Shown: positions 1 to 8,955 of the stretch, piece by piece | How positions within the stretch are numbered: position 1 is the stretch's first letter | Layout: each line of letters begins with the position of its first letter | Virus record (IMG/VR): IMGVR_UViG_3300009182_000283 | Coordinates: 1-26,302 of that record | Strand: one strand, 5' to 3' | Source: a virus | DNA length: 26,302 bases | The notes under the pieces: model-generated | Database searches by the model: none | What the model saw: the letters and a program-made list of their open reading frames with translations, nothing else | What the model was told of the DNA's origin: nothing | Made by a program: the position numbers and the translations under genes

Positions 1-8
1 GCATTCTT

Positions 9-1541
9 ATGAAAATGCTTGGCACTCTCGGTAAATTTCTTAAGCCATTATTAAAGCGTATTCCTATTATTGGTACAATTATAGGGCTATCCTACGCTTG
101 GACAAGATTTAAATCTGGAGACATAATAGGCGGTATAATTGATGTCGCTTCAGCTATTGCTACTTTAATTCCTGGCGTAGGTACAGCCTTATCGATTGGT
201 CTTGATTTACTAAATGCCTTTGTTGATATAAAAACAGGTGGCTCGGGTCTTGAAGCTGGTAAGAAAAAGATGTCGTTTGTACGCGATGTATCTGAATGGC
301 TATATAAAAAGATAAAATATGTACCTGTTATTGGACCATTAATCGGAATGGGTCTTGCAATTGCTGACGGCAATTGGAGCGAGGCATTTAAGCAACTTGC
401 TAAAACTGTACCTGTTGTTGGTACCATTATAGATTTATTTGAAAATAAGGAAGCCATTGGCGAGTCTTTAACTTCTGCTGGTGATTGGATTGGTGGTGTT
501 ACATCATGGATTTATGAAAAAGCAAAGACATTACCGGTTATTGGTTCGTTAATAAAAACAGGCCAAGCAATTGCTGATGGAAATTGGGGAGATGTCTTAC
601 CGCTATTAGGACAGGCATTGCATGAATCGCCACTTGGAATGATTGCAGATTTATTATCAAATAACAAAGAAGCAATAATAGATTCCGTAATAGCAGCTGG
701 AGATGTTATAGGTAACATGGAGAAATGGGTATATGATAAGGCTAGAGAATTACCCGTTATTGGCTCCTTATTAAAGGCTGGTGAAGCAATAGGGGAAGGT
801 AAATGGGAAGATGCTCTTGGATTTTTAGGCGAAGCAATTCAACCGCTACAATACATCGGTGGACTAATAGCAAGTGGTGCTAAGACAGTAGCTATAACAG
901 CGGCTGATAATATAGGAGATTTTTTCTCAACGATAAAATATAGTTTAATTTCTGCGGTTTTAAATATGCTTCCTGAAACAGTGCTGGGAGTAAGTGTGCG
1001 TTCAAGAGTAGCAAAAATGTTAGGTGTGGAAGGATTTGGTAATCCGACTGATAATTTAGCTGCGCCCGCTACATCCAGTAATACACCAGCAAATACATCA
1101 ACAGGTGTTGCTACTGCAAAAGCACCTGCAAAAGCACCAATAGTACGAGCAGCAATTGCTGCATCAGAACCAAGCAATTCATCTTCCCCACTTAAAGCAA
1201 CCGAGCAAGCAAATGAGGCAGAAGATACATCATGGAGTAGAGGCAATATTGACGCAAATAATACCGAAGATGAAACAGAAGACACTCAGGAAGAACCTGA
1301 CGATACCGGTAAAAAGATGGACAGTGTAAATCAATCTATAATGTCGCAAACAGCATATTTAAAGGGTATAGCAGAATTTCAAAAACAGACCGCTGCAAAT
1401 ACTAAGCAGTTAATAGCTTCATTTAAGGCATTAGAGGCAAATGCCGGCAAAACCATAAATGTAAGTAGTACAAATAGCCCAACAAATTTCATATCAAGCC
1501 CAATGACAAGTACAACATTTAGGGCTGGAATGCTTGACTAA
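9..1541 (+). CDS. Tape-measure-like virion protein, probably the C-terminal part
   Basis: The reading frame stays open to the left edge of the window (codons at 3-5 and 6-8 are sense), and the ATG at 9 has no late-type promoter octamer before it, so this is probably the 3' part of a longer gene. Residues 98-300 hold three copies of a 70-73 residue unit. Each begins near a W/Y-x-K-A/I-x-x-(V/L)PVIG motif (PVIG cores near 106, 176 and 249) followed by AIADGNW or a variant; a degenerate IPIIG copy lies near 18-22. These glycine-rich hydrophobic helices could enter membranes. Residues 350-440 are Ala/Pro/Glu-rich and look disordered, and the end carries a helix with an AANTKQLI stretch often seen near tape-measure C-termini. 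Position just before a gp48-like gene matches T4 gene 29. Tape-measure identity is inferred from layout and composition. Confidence 0.5.
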   Translation: MKMLGTLGKFLKPLLKRIPIIGTIIGLSYAWTRFKSGDIIGGIIDVASAIATLIPGVGTALSIGLDLLNAFVDIKTGGSGLEAGKKKMSFVRDVSEWLYKKIKYVPVIGPLIGMGLAIADGNWSEAFKQLAKTVPVVGTIIDLFENKEAIGESLTSAGDWIGGVTSWIYEKAKTLPVIGSLIKTGQAIADGNWGDVLPLLGQALHESPLGMIADLLSNNKEAIIDSVIAAGDVIGNMEKWVYDKARELPVIGSLLKAGEAIGEGKWEDALGFLGEAIQPLQYIGGLIASGAKTVAITAADNIGDFFSTIKYSLISAVLNMLPETVLGVSVRSRVAKMLGVEGFGNPTDNLAAPATSSNTPANTSTGVATAKAPAKAPIVRAAIAASEPSNSSSPLKATEQANEAEDTSWSRGNIDANNTEDETEDTQEEPDDTGKKMDSVNQSIMSQTAYLKGIAEFQKQTAANTKQLIASFKALEANAGKTINVSSTNSPTNFISSPMTSTTFRAGMLD

Positions 1542-1549
1542 TAAAGTTG

Positions 1550-1557
1550 ATTAAATA
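1550..1557 (+). promoter_or_regulatory. Late-type promoter octamer (ATTAAATA)
   Basis: ATTAAATA ends 5 nt before the ATG at 1563. It resembles the T4 late -10 element TATAAATA and recurs at the same spacing upstream of six other genes in the window. The mRNA start would fall at or next to the start codon. Confidence 0.6.
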
Positions 1558-1562
1558 TTTTT

Positions 1563-2741
1563 ATGGCAAATTATCTATGGGGGTTTGACAATAATACAGT
1601 AGGTGTTGGCAGTACTAATCAAAATAGTATTGCTCTACCTACTGTCGTACCTGTAGGTAGAGGGAGTAATAATACGAGTACTGGATCCACAGGAGCTGCT
1701 ACTCAGATTAACGTTGTAAGAGATTTTTATTGGACGTATTCCAAATTAAAAGAAGGCAGACAAGAGGTACCTAGAATTATCTTAACAGAACGTAAACTAA
1801 GAACTAATGCTCTTGTTAGTCAATTAAAGTATTCTTTAGGGCAGGTATCTAATAATCTTGCACAAACACTTGATAATATCGGTCAATATGCTGGCAATAG
1901 ACCAAGTGTTAAGGACTTTGTTTCAAAAATGAAGAGCGCTGTTGCAGGTGCACCTGCAGTAGTTAATGATTTAGCGAGTACATTTACAGATAATTTTCAG
2001 GATGATAATAACCCAACAGTTAATAGTAGCCCTTGGTTAAAACCGTATAGAAATCTTTATCTTACAGACCCTACAGGTTGGGTATACATTTTACCATATT
2101 TCGACAACAATCACGCCAGTCAATCAAATTCGTTTGCTGATACCGGTAAAGTAGGTGGTATCGGCGATGCCGCTGCACCATTTATTGGCATGGTAACTCA
2201 GGCAGCTGAAGTCACAGCCTCAATTAACAACCCAACACAAATTACATATATTGAAAAAACTAAGTTCTACAATTACCCTACAGAGGGTGAAGATATTAAT
2301 ATTGAGTTTCCGCTCATTAATACCGGCGAAGTAACATACGAGGATGTCATTCGAAATTGGCAATTTTTATTCTTGTTAGTATATCAAAACCGACCAGGCA
2401 AAACAAGTCAAAATACTGTAGATCAACCTGTTATCTATCAAGCTGAAATTCCTGGTGTTAAGTTTTTTCCGTTCTGCTATATGACATCCATTACTATTGA
2501 TTTTCAAGGATCTAGAAGAGAGATGGATATTAGCATTCCCTCAAGCAACAATACATCCTCTGATGCTGGTAGCGAAGCAGGTCAGGCACTTGGCAGTACA
2601 TCTGGTGCAACTACAATGAAAGCTATTATTCCAGATGCATATAGAGTTAGATTATCTCTCAAGAGCATGACAGCTAATACAAAGAATTTTATGCAACATA
2701 TGATCGGACCAAGTAATATTGTTGAAACAGGGACTGCATAA
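1563..2741 (+). CDS. Tail-tube/baseplate junction protein, gp48/gp54-like
   Basis: A 392-residue virion protein that probably joins the tail tube to the baseplate. Support is positional and structural in style. It directly follows the tape-measure-like gene, as T4 gene 48 follows gene 29; its length is close to T4 gp48 (about 360). The C-terminal half (about 155-392) is rich in alternating beta segments, including a conserved-looking RNWQFLFLLVYQNRPG region and a final IPDAYRVRLSLKSM strand like those in tube-fold proteins. The N-terminal 60 residues are Ser/Thr/Asn/Gly-rich. It has its own late-type octamer and no Shine-Dalgarno. I recognise the fold class only loosely; another tube or sheath-terminator protein is possible. 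Confidence 0.4.
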   Translation: MANYLWGFDNNTVGVGSTNQNSIALPTVVPVGRGSNNTSTGSTGAATQINVVRDFYWTYSKLKEGRQEVPRIILTERKLRTNALVSQLKYSLGQVSNNLAQTLDNIGQYAGNRPSVKDFVSKMKSAVAGAPAVVNDLASTFTDNFQDDNNPTVNSSPWLKPYRNLYLTDPTGWVYILPYFDNNHASQSNSFADTGKVGGIGDAAAPFIGMVTQAAEVTASINNPTQITYIEKTKFYNYPTEGEDINIEFPLINTGEVTYEDVIRNWQFLFLLVYQNRPGKTSQNTVDQPVIYQAEIPGVKFFPFCYMTSITIDFQGSRREMDISIPSSNNTSSDAGSEAGQALGSTSGATTMKAIIPDAYRVRLSLKSMTANTKNFMQHMIGPSNIVETGTA

Positions 2742-2772
2742 AGTATATAGAGTGTTAAAACTATAATATTCG

Positions 2773-2780
2773 GTTAAATA
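2773..2780 (+). promoter_or_regulatory. Late-type promoter octamer (GTTAAATA)
   Basis: GTTAAATA ends exactly 5 nt before the ATG at 2786, in a 44-nt gap. It probably drives the gp53-like, hub, 3D-domain and 384-residue genes as one unit, since the following genes are separated by only 1-3 nt. Confidence 0.6.
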
Positions 2781-2785
2781 TCTAT

Positions 2786-3148
2786 ATGGACGGACAGTAC
2801 CAGAATGCGATTAAAGCTCTACCAAATTTAAATATCTATAGATATGAAAAGATATTTAAACTATACAAGAACGCTGACAATCAGTATTTTTATAATATTA
2901 TTCAGTCTGTGTTTATGCCCGAAAAACTCGATAAGCGAGCCATTTTCTACCTTACAATAAAAAAAGATCAACCATGGACAATGGTTAGCTTTAATGCCTA
3001 TCAAACGATTGAACTCTGGTGGCTAATTTTACTTACAAATAAAATTTTTAACCCTTTTAAATTACCTGTAACAGGAACAACTATAAAGCTTATTAAGCCA
3101 GAATACATCCCAGGTATTCTAAAAGAAATTAATGCTGCATTGACCTAA
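2786..3148 (+). CDS. 53: Baseplate wedge protein, gp53-like
   Basis: A 120-residue protein of the gp53 baseplate-wedge type, expected to clamp neighbouring wedges of the baseplate. The pattern is characteristic: a segment reading RAIFYLTIKKDQPWTMVSFNAY, then the hallmark ELWWLILLTNKIFNPF (about residues 75-91), then a short (T)GTTIKLIKPEYI strand. This matches the LysM-like core in gp53, where a WW-(I/L) block follows a 'which amino acids arrive late' Y/F-x-T turn. T4 gp53 is longer (about 196), so this is the compact form. It lies just ahead of the hub gene and ends 1 nt before it. Confidence 0.75.
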   Translation: MDGQYQNAIKALPNLNIYRYEKIFKLYKNADNQYFYNIIQSVFMPEKLDKRAIFYLTIKKDQPWTMVSFNAYQTIELWWLILLTNKIFNPFKLPVTGTTIKLIKPEYIPGILKEINAALT

Positions 3149-3149
3149 T

Positions 3150-4820
3150 ATGAGCGGAGATCTCTACAGTCATAAGATTAATAATAATAACTACATTTTT
3201 AAAGTTACTATTATAAGCGCAGCTGGCGAAAAAACTAAAGCGCAGAATATTAAGCCTTCTTCAATTAAATCGTTAATAATTGAAGATACATTTAATAATT
3301 TTTATCAGCAAGGTTCAATTGTTATCGATAACTCGTTTGATGTAATTGAAAGAGATACACCAGATCTACAATCTCAAACTAATCCTTCATACTACAATAA
3401 TGCAGGTCAATCTGCTCAAAATCAAGAATCAGGATTTGTATTCCGAGGAGAGGCTCGTGATTTACTTCATATTGAAATAATGCCACTGCTCGATGGTACA
3501 GCAGTTGACAGTATGGGATCCGAAGACGGTCAACGATTATATAGAATGAGTTATGATTTTGCTATTTATAACTCTGAAGAAATTACAGGAGATCAACCAG
3601 ATCAAAAATTTAAAAAATTATATTTTTGGGATTTATACTATCAACTTTTACGCGAAAAAAATGTAGCTTTTTCAACAGCTACTCTTCCGAGTTTTTACGA
3701 TGAAGCTGGCAATCCTAATGCAGACGGCGAGCCAAGTGGTGATAATGGAATTGAAACTGGTATCGCTCTAAAAGAATTTCTTAAAGCTGCTTTTCCAAAA
3801 GATGATGGCTATTCAATTGCATTTTCAACAAATATACCCGGCACAGCTTCTAATGCTCAAACTAATGATGCGACCATGGATGCGCAAAATACCGACTGGG
3901 ATATTGGTGGCACAAAAATATTCTTTTCAACTCCAGCAAATTATAAAGCTATTGATTGCGTAAATTATATTTTATCCAGACACGTATCCAACGCTGACAG
4001 TGATTTTGATCAATGCTTTCTTCATCTCGAGAGATTTCCAAGAGAATTTTCTCTTAAAAGTGTAAAACAATTTTTTGATGAAGCATATAATCCAAGTAAT
4101 GATTCGCCTGGCAATTTGTACGTCGAGACAGTAAAGCTCGGTGGTACTACTAATCAAGACGGTAAAAGTTCTCCTGAGGCATATTTCACTCCATCTAAAG
4201 CTTTATATTTTGATCGTATAGGTACGATCAAAAGTTTTTCATTTGACAATATGGCTGGTGTTTATTCACAACAGCGTCTTGTACCGTACCTTGTTCATAG
4301 CTATGATTATGAAAATAAGCAATTTAGTATTGATATTGAAAGAAACGGCATTGAGCAATCGATGAAAACATATCAAGCAAATTACGTCAATAAAATGAAT
4401 AGCTCGTCTGAAGCACCTGCGTATCCAAATTTTGCTCCCGGTCAATTACGCTTTACTAATAAAAATGTACATAATGTCTTTTCTGTAATCGAGCAAAGTC
4501 CAGATCAGCGTCTTAATTTTGGTAGAAATAAATTTTTACGTACTAGCGTAATTATGAACAATCTTATGTCATTTAGATTACCAGGGGTAACACACAGACA
4601 AGCGGGTAGCTTTATAGGTATAGATAGAGACGGTGCTATACCAGCAAGCAGCTTTGACAATAAATTATTAGGAATATATATGATTTTAGAAGTTAAGCAT
4701 ATTTTCAACGGAAATGAGTATTTTAATGATTTACATTGCGTTAAAACGTATAACTTTAAGCAATTAGATGATACAGTTGAAGATACTGAGCTAAAAGGAC
4801 TTGTATCTAACGGATTTTAA
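3150..4820 (+). CDS. Baseplate central hub protein, gp27-like
   Basis: A 556-residue hub candidate, which in contractile tails forms the trimer that connects tube and spike. The N-terminal 60 residues form a beta-rich opening (INNNNYIFKVTII, then SIKSLIIEDTFNNFYQQGSIVIDNSF), a pattern common to gp27-type hubs, and another barrel-like segment (FRGEARDLLHIEIMP) lies near 100. The last 130 residues read like the second barrel of gpD/gp27 hubs: FLRTSVIMNNLMSFRLPGVTHRQAGSFIGI, then KLLGIYMILEVKHIF and a closing DLHCVKTYNF strand. Length is greater than T4 gp27 (391), with an acidic/Asn-rich insertion about 165-250. Neighbours (gp53-like before, spike-like after) fit. Assignment rests on motif style and context. 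Confidence 0.6.
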   Translation: MSGDLYSHKINNNNYIFKVTIISAAGEKTKAQNIKPSSIKSLIIEDTFNNFYQQGSIVIDNSFDVIERDTPDLQSQTNPSYYNNAGQSAQNQESGFVFRGEARDLLHIEIMPLLDGTAVDSMGSEDGQRLYRMSYDFAIYNSEEITGDQPDQKFKKLYFWDLYYQLLREKNVAFSTATLPSFYDEAGNPNADGEPSGDNGIETGIALKEFLKAAFPKDDGYSIAFSTNIPGTASNAQTNDATMDAQNTDWDIGGTKIFFSTPANYKAIDCVNYILSRHVSNADSDFDQCFLHLERFPREFSLKSVKQFFDEAYNPSNDSPGNLYVETVKLGGTTNQDGKSSPEAYFTPSKALYFDRIGTIKSFSFDNMAGVYSQQRLVPYLVHSYDYENKQFSIDIERNGIEQSMKTYQANYVNKMNSSSEAPAYPNFAPGQLRFTNKNVHNVFSVIEQSPDQRLNFGRNKFLRTSVIMNNLMSFRLPGVTHRQAGSFIGIDRDGAIPASSFDNKLLGIYMILEVKHIFNGNEYFNDLHCVKTYNFKQLDDTVEDTELKGLVSNGF

Positions 4821-4822
4821 AT

Positions 4823-6817
4823 ATGGGCTATAAAATAACAACAACAATTAATAAGGATACTAGCGAAGCTGGTAGACTTCAGCGTGTTGCTGCGTTTCAT
4901 GCTCAACAAGCTGCAGATACATCAAAGCTTAACACAGCAAATGATCAAATTGTTGCTGCAAGTAAAGCATCTCTTGCAGCACCCACTACCACGGCACCCG
5001 CCACTACAACACCTGCTACTACTACACCTACAACAGCTAATACTTCCACTACAAGTAGTGGTACATACAGTCAAACAACAGAACAGACAGGTACTACAGA
5101 TTATCAGCCTGCTGATGCCGCTGCAGCGGCTAACGAGGAACCAACAGGAGCTCGTAAAGGCAATACAAATGAAATTACTGCAGCACCAAGCTTAGTAGAT
5201 ATTGATTTAACGAGTAGCTATGAAGCACTATACAATAGTGATAACATGACAGTTAGCTCGGTATTTCCGCAAGAAGTTATATCAGAATCAGAAGTTCGAG
5301 CAGCAATTGAGTATAGAAACGCATTCAAGCAAGGTGATGTTATAACAGGAATTACAAAATTTAACGATAATTTAAATACTCAGTATTTTAATCAAGCAGA
5401 TTTCTCACTTGAAAATATTTTATACTGGTATCAAAAATTAAAGTGTAGTAATAAAGAAATTCTTTCCTACGTTTCAGAGTCATCATTTCATCAAAATAAC
5501 ATTTTATCAAATCAAATACCCGGAGCCGCTCTGTTCGCGCAAAATGTATTTAACGGCGGAGCGCAAGACCAAGCAAAATATTTTGATAATATGAGTGATA
5601 CTATCGGTGTGTTAGCTAACTCCAAATACCTACAGCTCGATACAACACTTCCTGTGTTTGATGTTAACCAAGCATATTACGGGGTACCGATTCCATATGC
5701 AGCTTCTATTGAGAGTAAAATGAGCGCAGCAGCTAGAAATGTTGCATACGACCTTAGTCATAAAACAACAATGGTCATGAGACGAAATTTAATGGGCGTC
5801 GCCTATACAAATGTTACTCTACAACAAAACATGGCCGCTGATGCTACAACATCGCACGGACTCAATCTTATAAACGATCTTCCGACGTTCGTTAATATTA
5901 ATAAAGAGTTAGCTTCTATAGCAGCAGCATTAACCAACGTATTTACAAACGCAAAGCTATATAGCTTTGTACAGTATATGTGTAATATTGCAAATGAGAC
6001 AGCAATGAATTTACGTGATATCTTTCCTGTTGCAGAAGATGATAAAGACTTTGTAGTTATTACATCAGAAGAAAGGGCTAGATCATCACAGGCCATAGCT
6101 AATCAAGAAGTACAAGCTGCACAAGCAGAGCAAGCTCTTTACGCGCAGCAACAAACAATGATAACAGCTGATATGGGTAGATATAATCCAAATATAGGCG
6201 CTAGACCATACGCTCCTAGCAGTGGCCAAGCCACGCAACCCGGCGACCCAGCAGCGTTAAATTATGACCCTAATACTGCACCATCTCCTATCACAGCAGA
6301 TATGGTCGAAGGAACAGGTCAAGTGACAGATCGTAACGTGTCTACGTATGGTGGTGCAAAGAGCGACTTCACAACGTACCTTGATATTAAGCCTCCAAGA
6401 CCGCAGGATGCAACAGATTATTGGGAAAGTAAAGGGTATAATATAGCTGCGCGCGAAGCTGAAATGCATAAAAATTATCCAGGATGGAAGCCAATTCTTT
6501 CGGAAGCCGATACATCAAGAGGTGCATACGTCGGTTCAAAACTCTCTGCTAATTTTGACGTAGCTGTTTCAAAATCATATGGATATCCACCAGGTACATT
6601 ATTAAAGATAACGGATTCAAAGGGTAACCCTGTTGGTGCAGCTGTTGGCAATAAGGATGGTATATTCCGTGTCGGTGATTGCGGTGGTGGAAGTCTTAAG
6701 AAACGAAATGCTCTCGACTTTTATACCGGCAACGATCCTAAAGTTGCAAAATATTATAACCAACTCGACAGTAAAGGCGGCGGGTTGAAAGTGGAGGTTG
6801 TTAAACTCAAAGCATAA
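4823..6817 (+). CDS. Baseplate/spike protein with C-terminal 3D-type (double-psi barrel) domain
   Basis: A 664-residue protein. Residues about 50-110 are a Thr/Pro/Ala/Ser low-complexity linker. Residues 130-430 are mostly helical and unassigned; 430-520 are Gln/Ala/Pro-rich. The last 96 residues (569-664) look like a 3D domain, the small double-psi beta-barrel related to MltA lytic transglycosylases: PPGTLLKITD, then GIFRVGDCGGG and NALDFYTG correspond to the family pattern 'PLGT...DTGG...IDVYF'. D619 and D632 match two of the conserved aspartates and D579 could be the third. It follows the hub gene, where T4 has gp5 with its lysozyme domain, so a role in cutting peptidoglycan during infection is a reasonable inference. 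Catalytic activity is not shown. Confidence 0.5.
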   Translation: MGYKITTTINKDTSEAGRLQRVAAFHAQQAADTSKLNTANDQIVAASKASLAAPTTTAPATTTPATTTPTTANTSTTSSGTYSQTTEQTGTTDYQPADAAAAANEEPTGARKGNTNEITAAPSLVDIDLTSSYEALYNSDNMTVSSVFPQEVISESEVRAAIEYRNAFKQGDVITGITKFNDNLNTQYFNQADFSLENILYWYQKLKCSNKEILSYVSESSFHQNNILSNQIPGAALFAQNVFNGGAQDQAKYFDNMSDTIGVLANSKYLQLDTTLPVFDVNQAYYGVPIPYAASIESKMSAAARNVAYDLSHKTTMVMRRNLMGVAYTNVTLQQNMAADATTSHGLNLINDLPTFVNINKELASIAAALTNVFTNAKLYSFVQYMCNIANETAMNLRDIFPVAEDDKDFVVITSEERARSSQAIANQEVQAAQAEQALYAQQQTMITADMGRYNPNIGARPYAPSSGQATQPGDPAALNYDPNTAPSPITADMVEGTGQVTDRNVSTYGGAKSDFTTYLDIKPPRPQDATDYWESKGYNIAAREAEMHKNYPGWKPILSEADTSRGAYVGSKLSANFDVAVSKSYGYPPGTLLKITDSKGNPVGAAVGNKDGIFRVGDCGGGSLKKRNALDFYTGNDPKVAKYYNQLDSKGGGLKVEVVKLKA

Positions 6818-6820
6818 ACT

Positions 6821-7975
6821 ATGGCTATTACAGATTTAACATTTAATAAAGCAAGCACGTTTCTAGATTTAGCTAAAAACGTGGCTCCAGGTGCTACTGC
6901 AAACCTTACAAGCCTACAGCCTGCTGTGCAGAGTCTTGTTGCAAACGATCCTACTAAATATCAACCAAGCCCAGAAGGCGCGCAAGCTCTACAGCTAAGA
7001 GCTCAAGGACAATATAGTAATAAACAAATTATAACACCCGTTAAATATCAAATTAACGTTGAAGGGACTTTTATTACTGTAGATCAACTTGGCAAACGTA
7101 TTGTAACAGATAATAATATGCCGTATAGAGAGATTAAGTCTCTCTCAGCAACAACTGTTACCATTAAGTCTATTAATGACCCTAGAGCTCTCGGCGAGAC
7201 AAGATCTGTTAAAGCATCTCCATCTGTCAACGCTGCAAGACAGATGTTTGATACCGGTACAAATGCTATAACAAATAGTCTTGGTAATAGATTCACACAA
7301 TATTCAAGTCAAATTCTTGATCAGGGATCTAAGGCTTTTACATTTTTACAAACAGGTAATGCTGGTGCACTACAGTCAGTTCCAGGCTTATCAGAGTTTA
7401 AACAGTCTATTAGCAAGTTACCAGGTTTATCAGTCGCTACGAATGCAGCAGGGCAGATACCAGGTCTTGCAAGTAGGTTGCCAAATCTAACAAATACACT
7501 CGCAAATCCTGTCGATGACGCCACTGGATTACTTGGTAAAGCAGCAACTGGATTAAATTTACAAGCTAAATTACCATCCGCAGATTTAGGATCCTTAACA
7601 GATGTATTTGGTGCTGCAACAGACATATTCCATAACGGCCCACCTACAAGCTTGACTGGTATAATATCTCTTGAAAAACAAGTTAAAGGTATAATCTGTA
7701 ATTTTAAATTACCTAATATAACAATGCCATCGTTTGATTCTCTTACAGATGTTAAATTTCCAAAACCGTCAGATCTCATTAAGCAACTTAAAAAAGCTGT
7801 AGAGGATGAAATATCAAATATTGTTAATAAGCTAGATATAAGAGAGCAACTTAAAAAGCTAATGGAAGAACTTGATCCTGAAAAACTTTACAATGCAGCT
7901 ATTAAGGAGATCACATCCTGTGATAATAGCCCTAATGCTGACAAAAATAAGAAGTCTGGTAAGTCAAGCAGCTAG
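6821..7975 (+). CDS. Unassigned virion/baseplate protein
   Basis: I do not recognise a family. The 384-residue product begins 3 nt after the 3D-domain gene and is the last of that unit, so it is probably another baseplate or hub-associated part. Residues 65-130 form a beta-rich segment (NKQIITPVKYQINVEG, TVTIKSIND). Residues 180-250 repeat short proline/glycine-leucine units (VPGL, LPGL, IPGL, LPNL) spaced by 10-17 residues. The C-terminal 60 residues are charged helices (KQLKKAVEDEISNIVNKL and following) ending in a Lys/Ser tail. It stops 2 nt before the stop of the opposing gene. Confidence 0.45.
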   Translation: MAITDLTFNKASTFLDLAKNVAPGATANLTSLQPAVQSLVANDPTKYQPSPEGAQALQLRAQGQYSNKQIITPVKYQINVEGTFITVDQLGKRIVTDNNMPYREIKSLSATTVTIKSINDPRALGETRSVKASPSVNAARQMFDTGTNAITNSLGNRFTQYSSQILDQGSKAFTFLQTGNAGALQSVPGLSEFKQSISKLPGLSVATNAAGQIPGLASRLPNLTNTLANPVDDATGLLGKAATGLNLQAKLPSADLGSLTDVFGAATDIFHNGPPTSLTGIISLEKQVKGIICNFKLPNITMPSFDSLTDVKFPKPSDLIKQLKKAVEDEISNIVNKLDIREQLKKLMEELDPEKLYNAAIKEITSCDNSPNADKNKKSGKSSS

Positions 7976-7977
7976 GT

Positions 7978-8442
7978 CTAAACTGGCTTATTATCGATAA
8001 GCTCCGCTTCGATGGGCTTTGACTTATCACTAAGCATTTTAAAGATATCTTCTCTCGTAGCAAGAAGCCGCTGCTTATTATCTGTTTGTTGCAATTCTTT
8101 CTTCGTAGCAATATCCATCTCTTTAAGCTTTATAGATGTATCAGCCCTTTTATCTGATATTGCAAGATGATTGAGAGAGTCAATCGCTGATGATGCTGCC
8201 TTTATTAATCCAGCTAAGGCATCAACATCCTCCGCGTTCGGGGCTGATATGATAAAATCCTTCACAGTAGCTATCATCTCAAGTGCATCCTCAACAAGAG
8301 CTCCTCCTTTCTCAATCGTAAATCGTTCTAAATCTTCTTTTTTTAAAGGATCTCTTTCTTGTTTTACTCTTTCTGTTTTAATGCTAACTGCTTGAAGCTG
8401 GTCAAGTAACGTGCCAACTTCGGTGTTTAAATTGTCATCCAT
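7978..8442 (-). CDS. Probable small terminase subunit, gp16-like
   Basis: A 154-residue, almost wholly helical, charged protein on the minus strand. Its layout resembles T4 gp16: a flexible N-terminus, a central helix pair (EDALEMIATVKDFIISAPNAED, then VDALAGLIKAASSAIDSLNHL) matching the gp16 oligomerisation region 'AAKIFLETAKNAD...MEVFATLMGQMTTTNREIL' in pattern, then a coiled segment with KEMDI and a short acidic tail. T4 gp16 is 164 residues. Small terminases bind the genome and regulate the packaging ATPase; the large subunit is not in this window. A late-type octamer lies upstream, as expected for a packaging gene. It could instead be another helical structural protein. Confidence 0.45.
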   Translation of the reverse strand: MDDNLNTEVGTLLDQLQAVSIKTERVKQERDPLKKEDLERFTIEKGGALVEDALEMIATVKDFIISAPNAEDVDALAGLIKAASSAIDSLNHLAISDKRADTSIKLKEMDIATKKELQQTDNKQRLLATREDIFKMLSDKSKPIEAELIDNKPV

Positions 8443-8452
8443 ACTGTAGTAA

Positions 8453-8460
8453 TATTTATC
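8453..8460 (-). promoter_or_regulatory. Late-type promoter octamer (GATAAATA)
   Basis: Read on the minus strand, GATAAATA ends 10 nt before the ATG at 8442. Spacing is longer than the 5 nt seen at most others, so the leader would be about 4 nt. The opposite-strand dUTPase gene shares this 59-nt divergent gap but has no octamer. Confidence 0.5.
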
Positions 8461-8501
8461 TACTATTGATTTTAATCAAAGGTATAGTATTATTGTCTTA
8501 T

Positions 8502-8951
8502 ATGTCTGATCCAAATATTCAATACCTACCGATTTTAAAGTTTGAAAAAACAAATGAGCTTGCTAAGCTACCAACGAAGAATCATGAATCCGACACGGGC
8601 TACGACGTTTATAGTGTCGAGAGCGTTGTTATACCAGCTCGTGGTAGCGGCGTTGTTAATGTAGGGCTTAAGTTTGCTTATATCCCTGAAGGATACTGGG
8701 TTAAGGTTGAAAGCCGCTCTGGTATGGGCTTTAAGCATAGCGTTCTAGCGCATCCCGGTATTATTGATAATGCCTATAGAGGTGATGCAGGTATTAAGCT
8801 TAATAATTTTTCTGATGTTGATTATGTCGTTAATGTTGGTGACAGAGTAGCACAATTTGTCGTTTATATGAATATTCATATGCCGGTAGAGTGGGGTAAG
8901 GCCGAAGCATCTGATAGAGGTGAAAAGGGGTTTGGTAGCTCCGGACGTTAA
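8502..8951 (+). CDS. dut: dUTP diphosphatase (dUTPase)
   Basis: Hydrolyses dUTP to dUMP and pyrophosphate, keeping uracil out of phage DNA and feeding dTMP synthesis. From the ATG at 8502 the 149-residue product has all five trimeric dUTPase motifs: DTGYDVYS (31-38), SRSGMGF (71-77), GIIDNAYRGD (86-95, with the catalytic Asp and Tyr), GDRVAQFV (113-120) and the glycine-rich C-terminal RGEKGFGSSG (about 139-148). Length is normal for the family. A TTG at 8466 would add 12 unconserved residues and was rejected. No late-type octamer lies upstream; the gene is followed after 4 nt by the clamp loader, so the pair is likely an early or middle replication unit. Confidence 0.93.
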   Translation: MSDPNIQYLPILKFEKTNELAKLPTKNHESDTGYDVYSVESVVIPARGSGVVNVGLKFAYIPEGYWVKVESRSGMGFKHSVLAHPGIIDNAYRGDAGIKLNNFSDVDYVVNVGDRVAQFVVYMNIHMPVEWGKAEASDRGEKGFGSSGR

Positions 8952-8955
8952 TTTA

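Noticed and set aside
839-1285. Minus-strand 148-codon frame inside the tape-measure-like gene
   Set aside because: Antisense to the Ala/Pro/Ser-rich part of a strong gene; composition is that of a shadow.
4980-5060. Possible tandem repeat or CRISPR-like array
   Set aside because: The short ACT/ACA-rich repeats encode a Thr/Pro linker in frame; no direct repeat plus spacer structure.
4884-5195. Plus-strand frame of 103 codons rich in Leu, Gln and His
   Set aside because: It is a shadow of the Thr/Pro/Ala linker in the 664-residue gene; composition is that of a shifted low-complexity region.
8466-8501. TTG start for dUTPase adding 12 residues
   Set aside because: The added residues are not part of the dUTPase fold and the ATG at 8502 gives normal family length.
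8920-8955. GTG start for the clamp loader inside dUTPase
   Set aside because: The product from ATG 8956 starts with the normal clamp-loader opening; the extension overlaps conserved dUTPase motif V.
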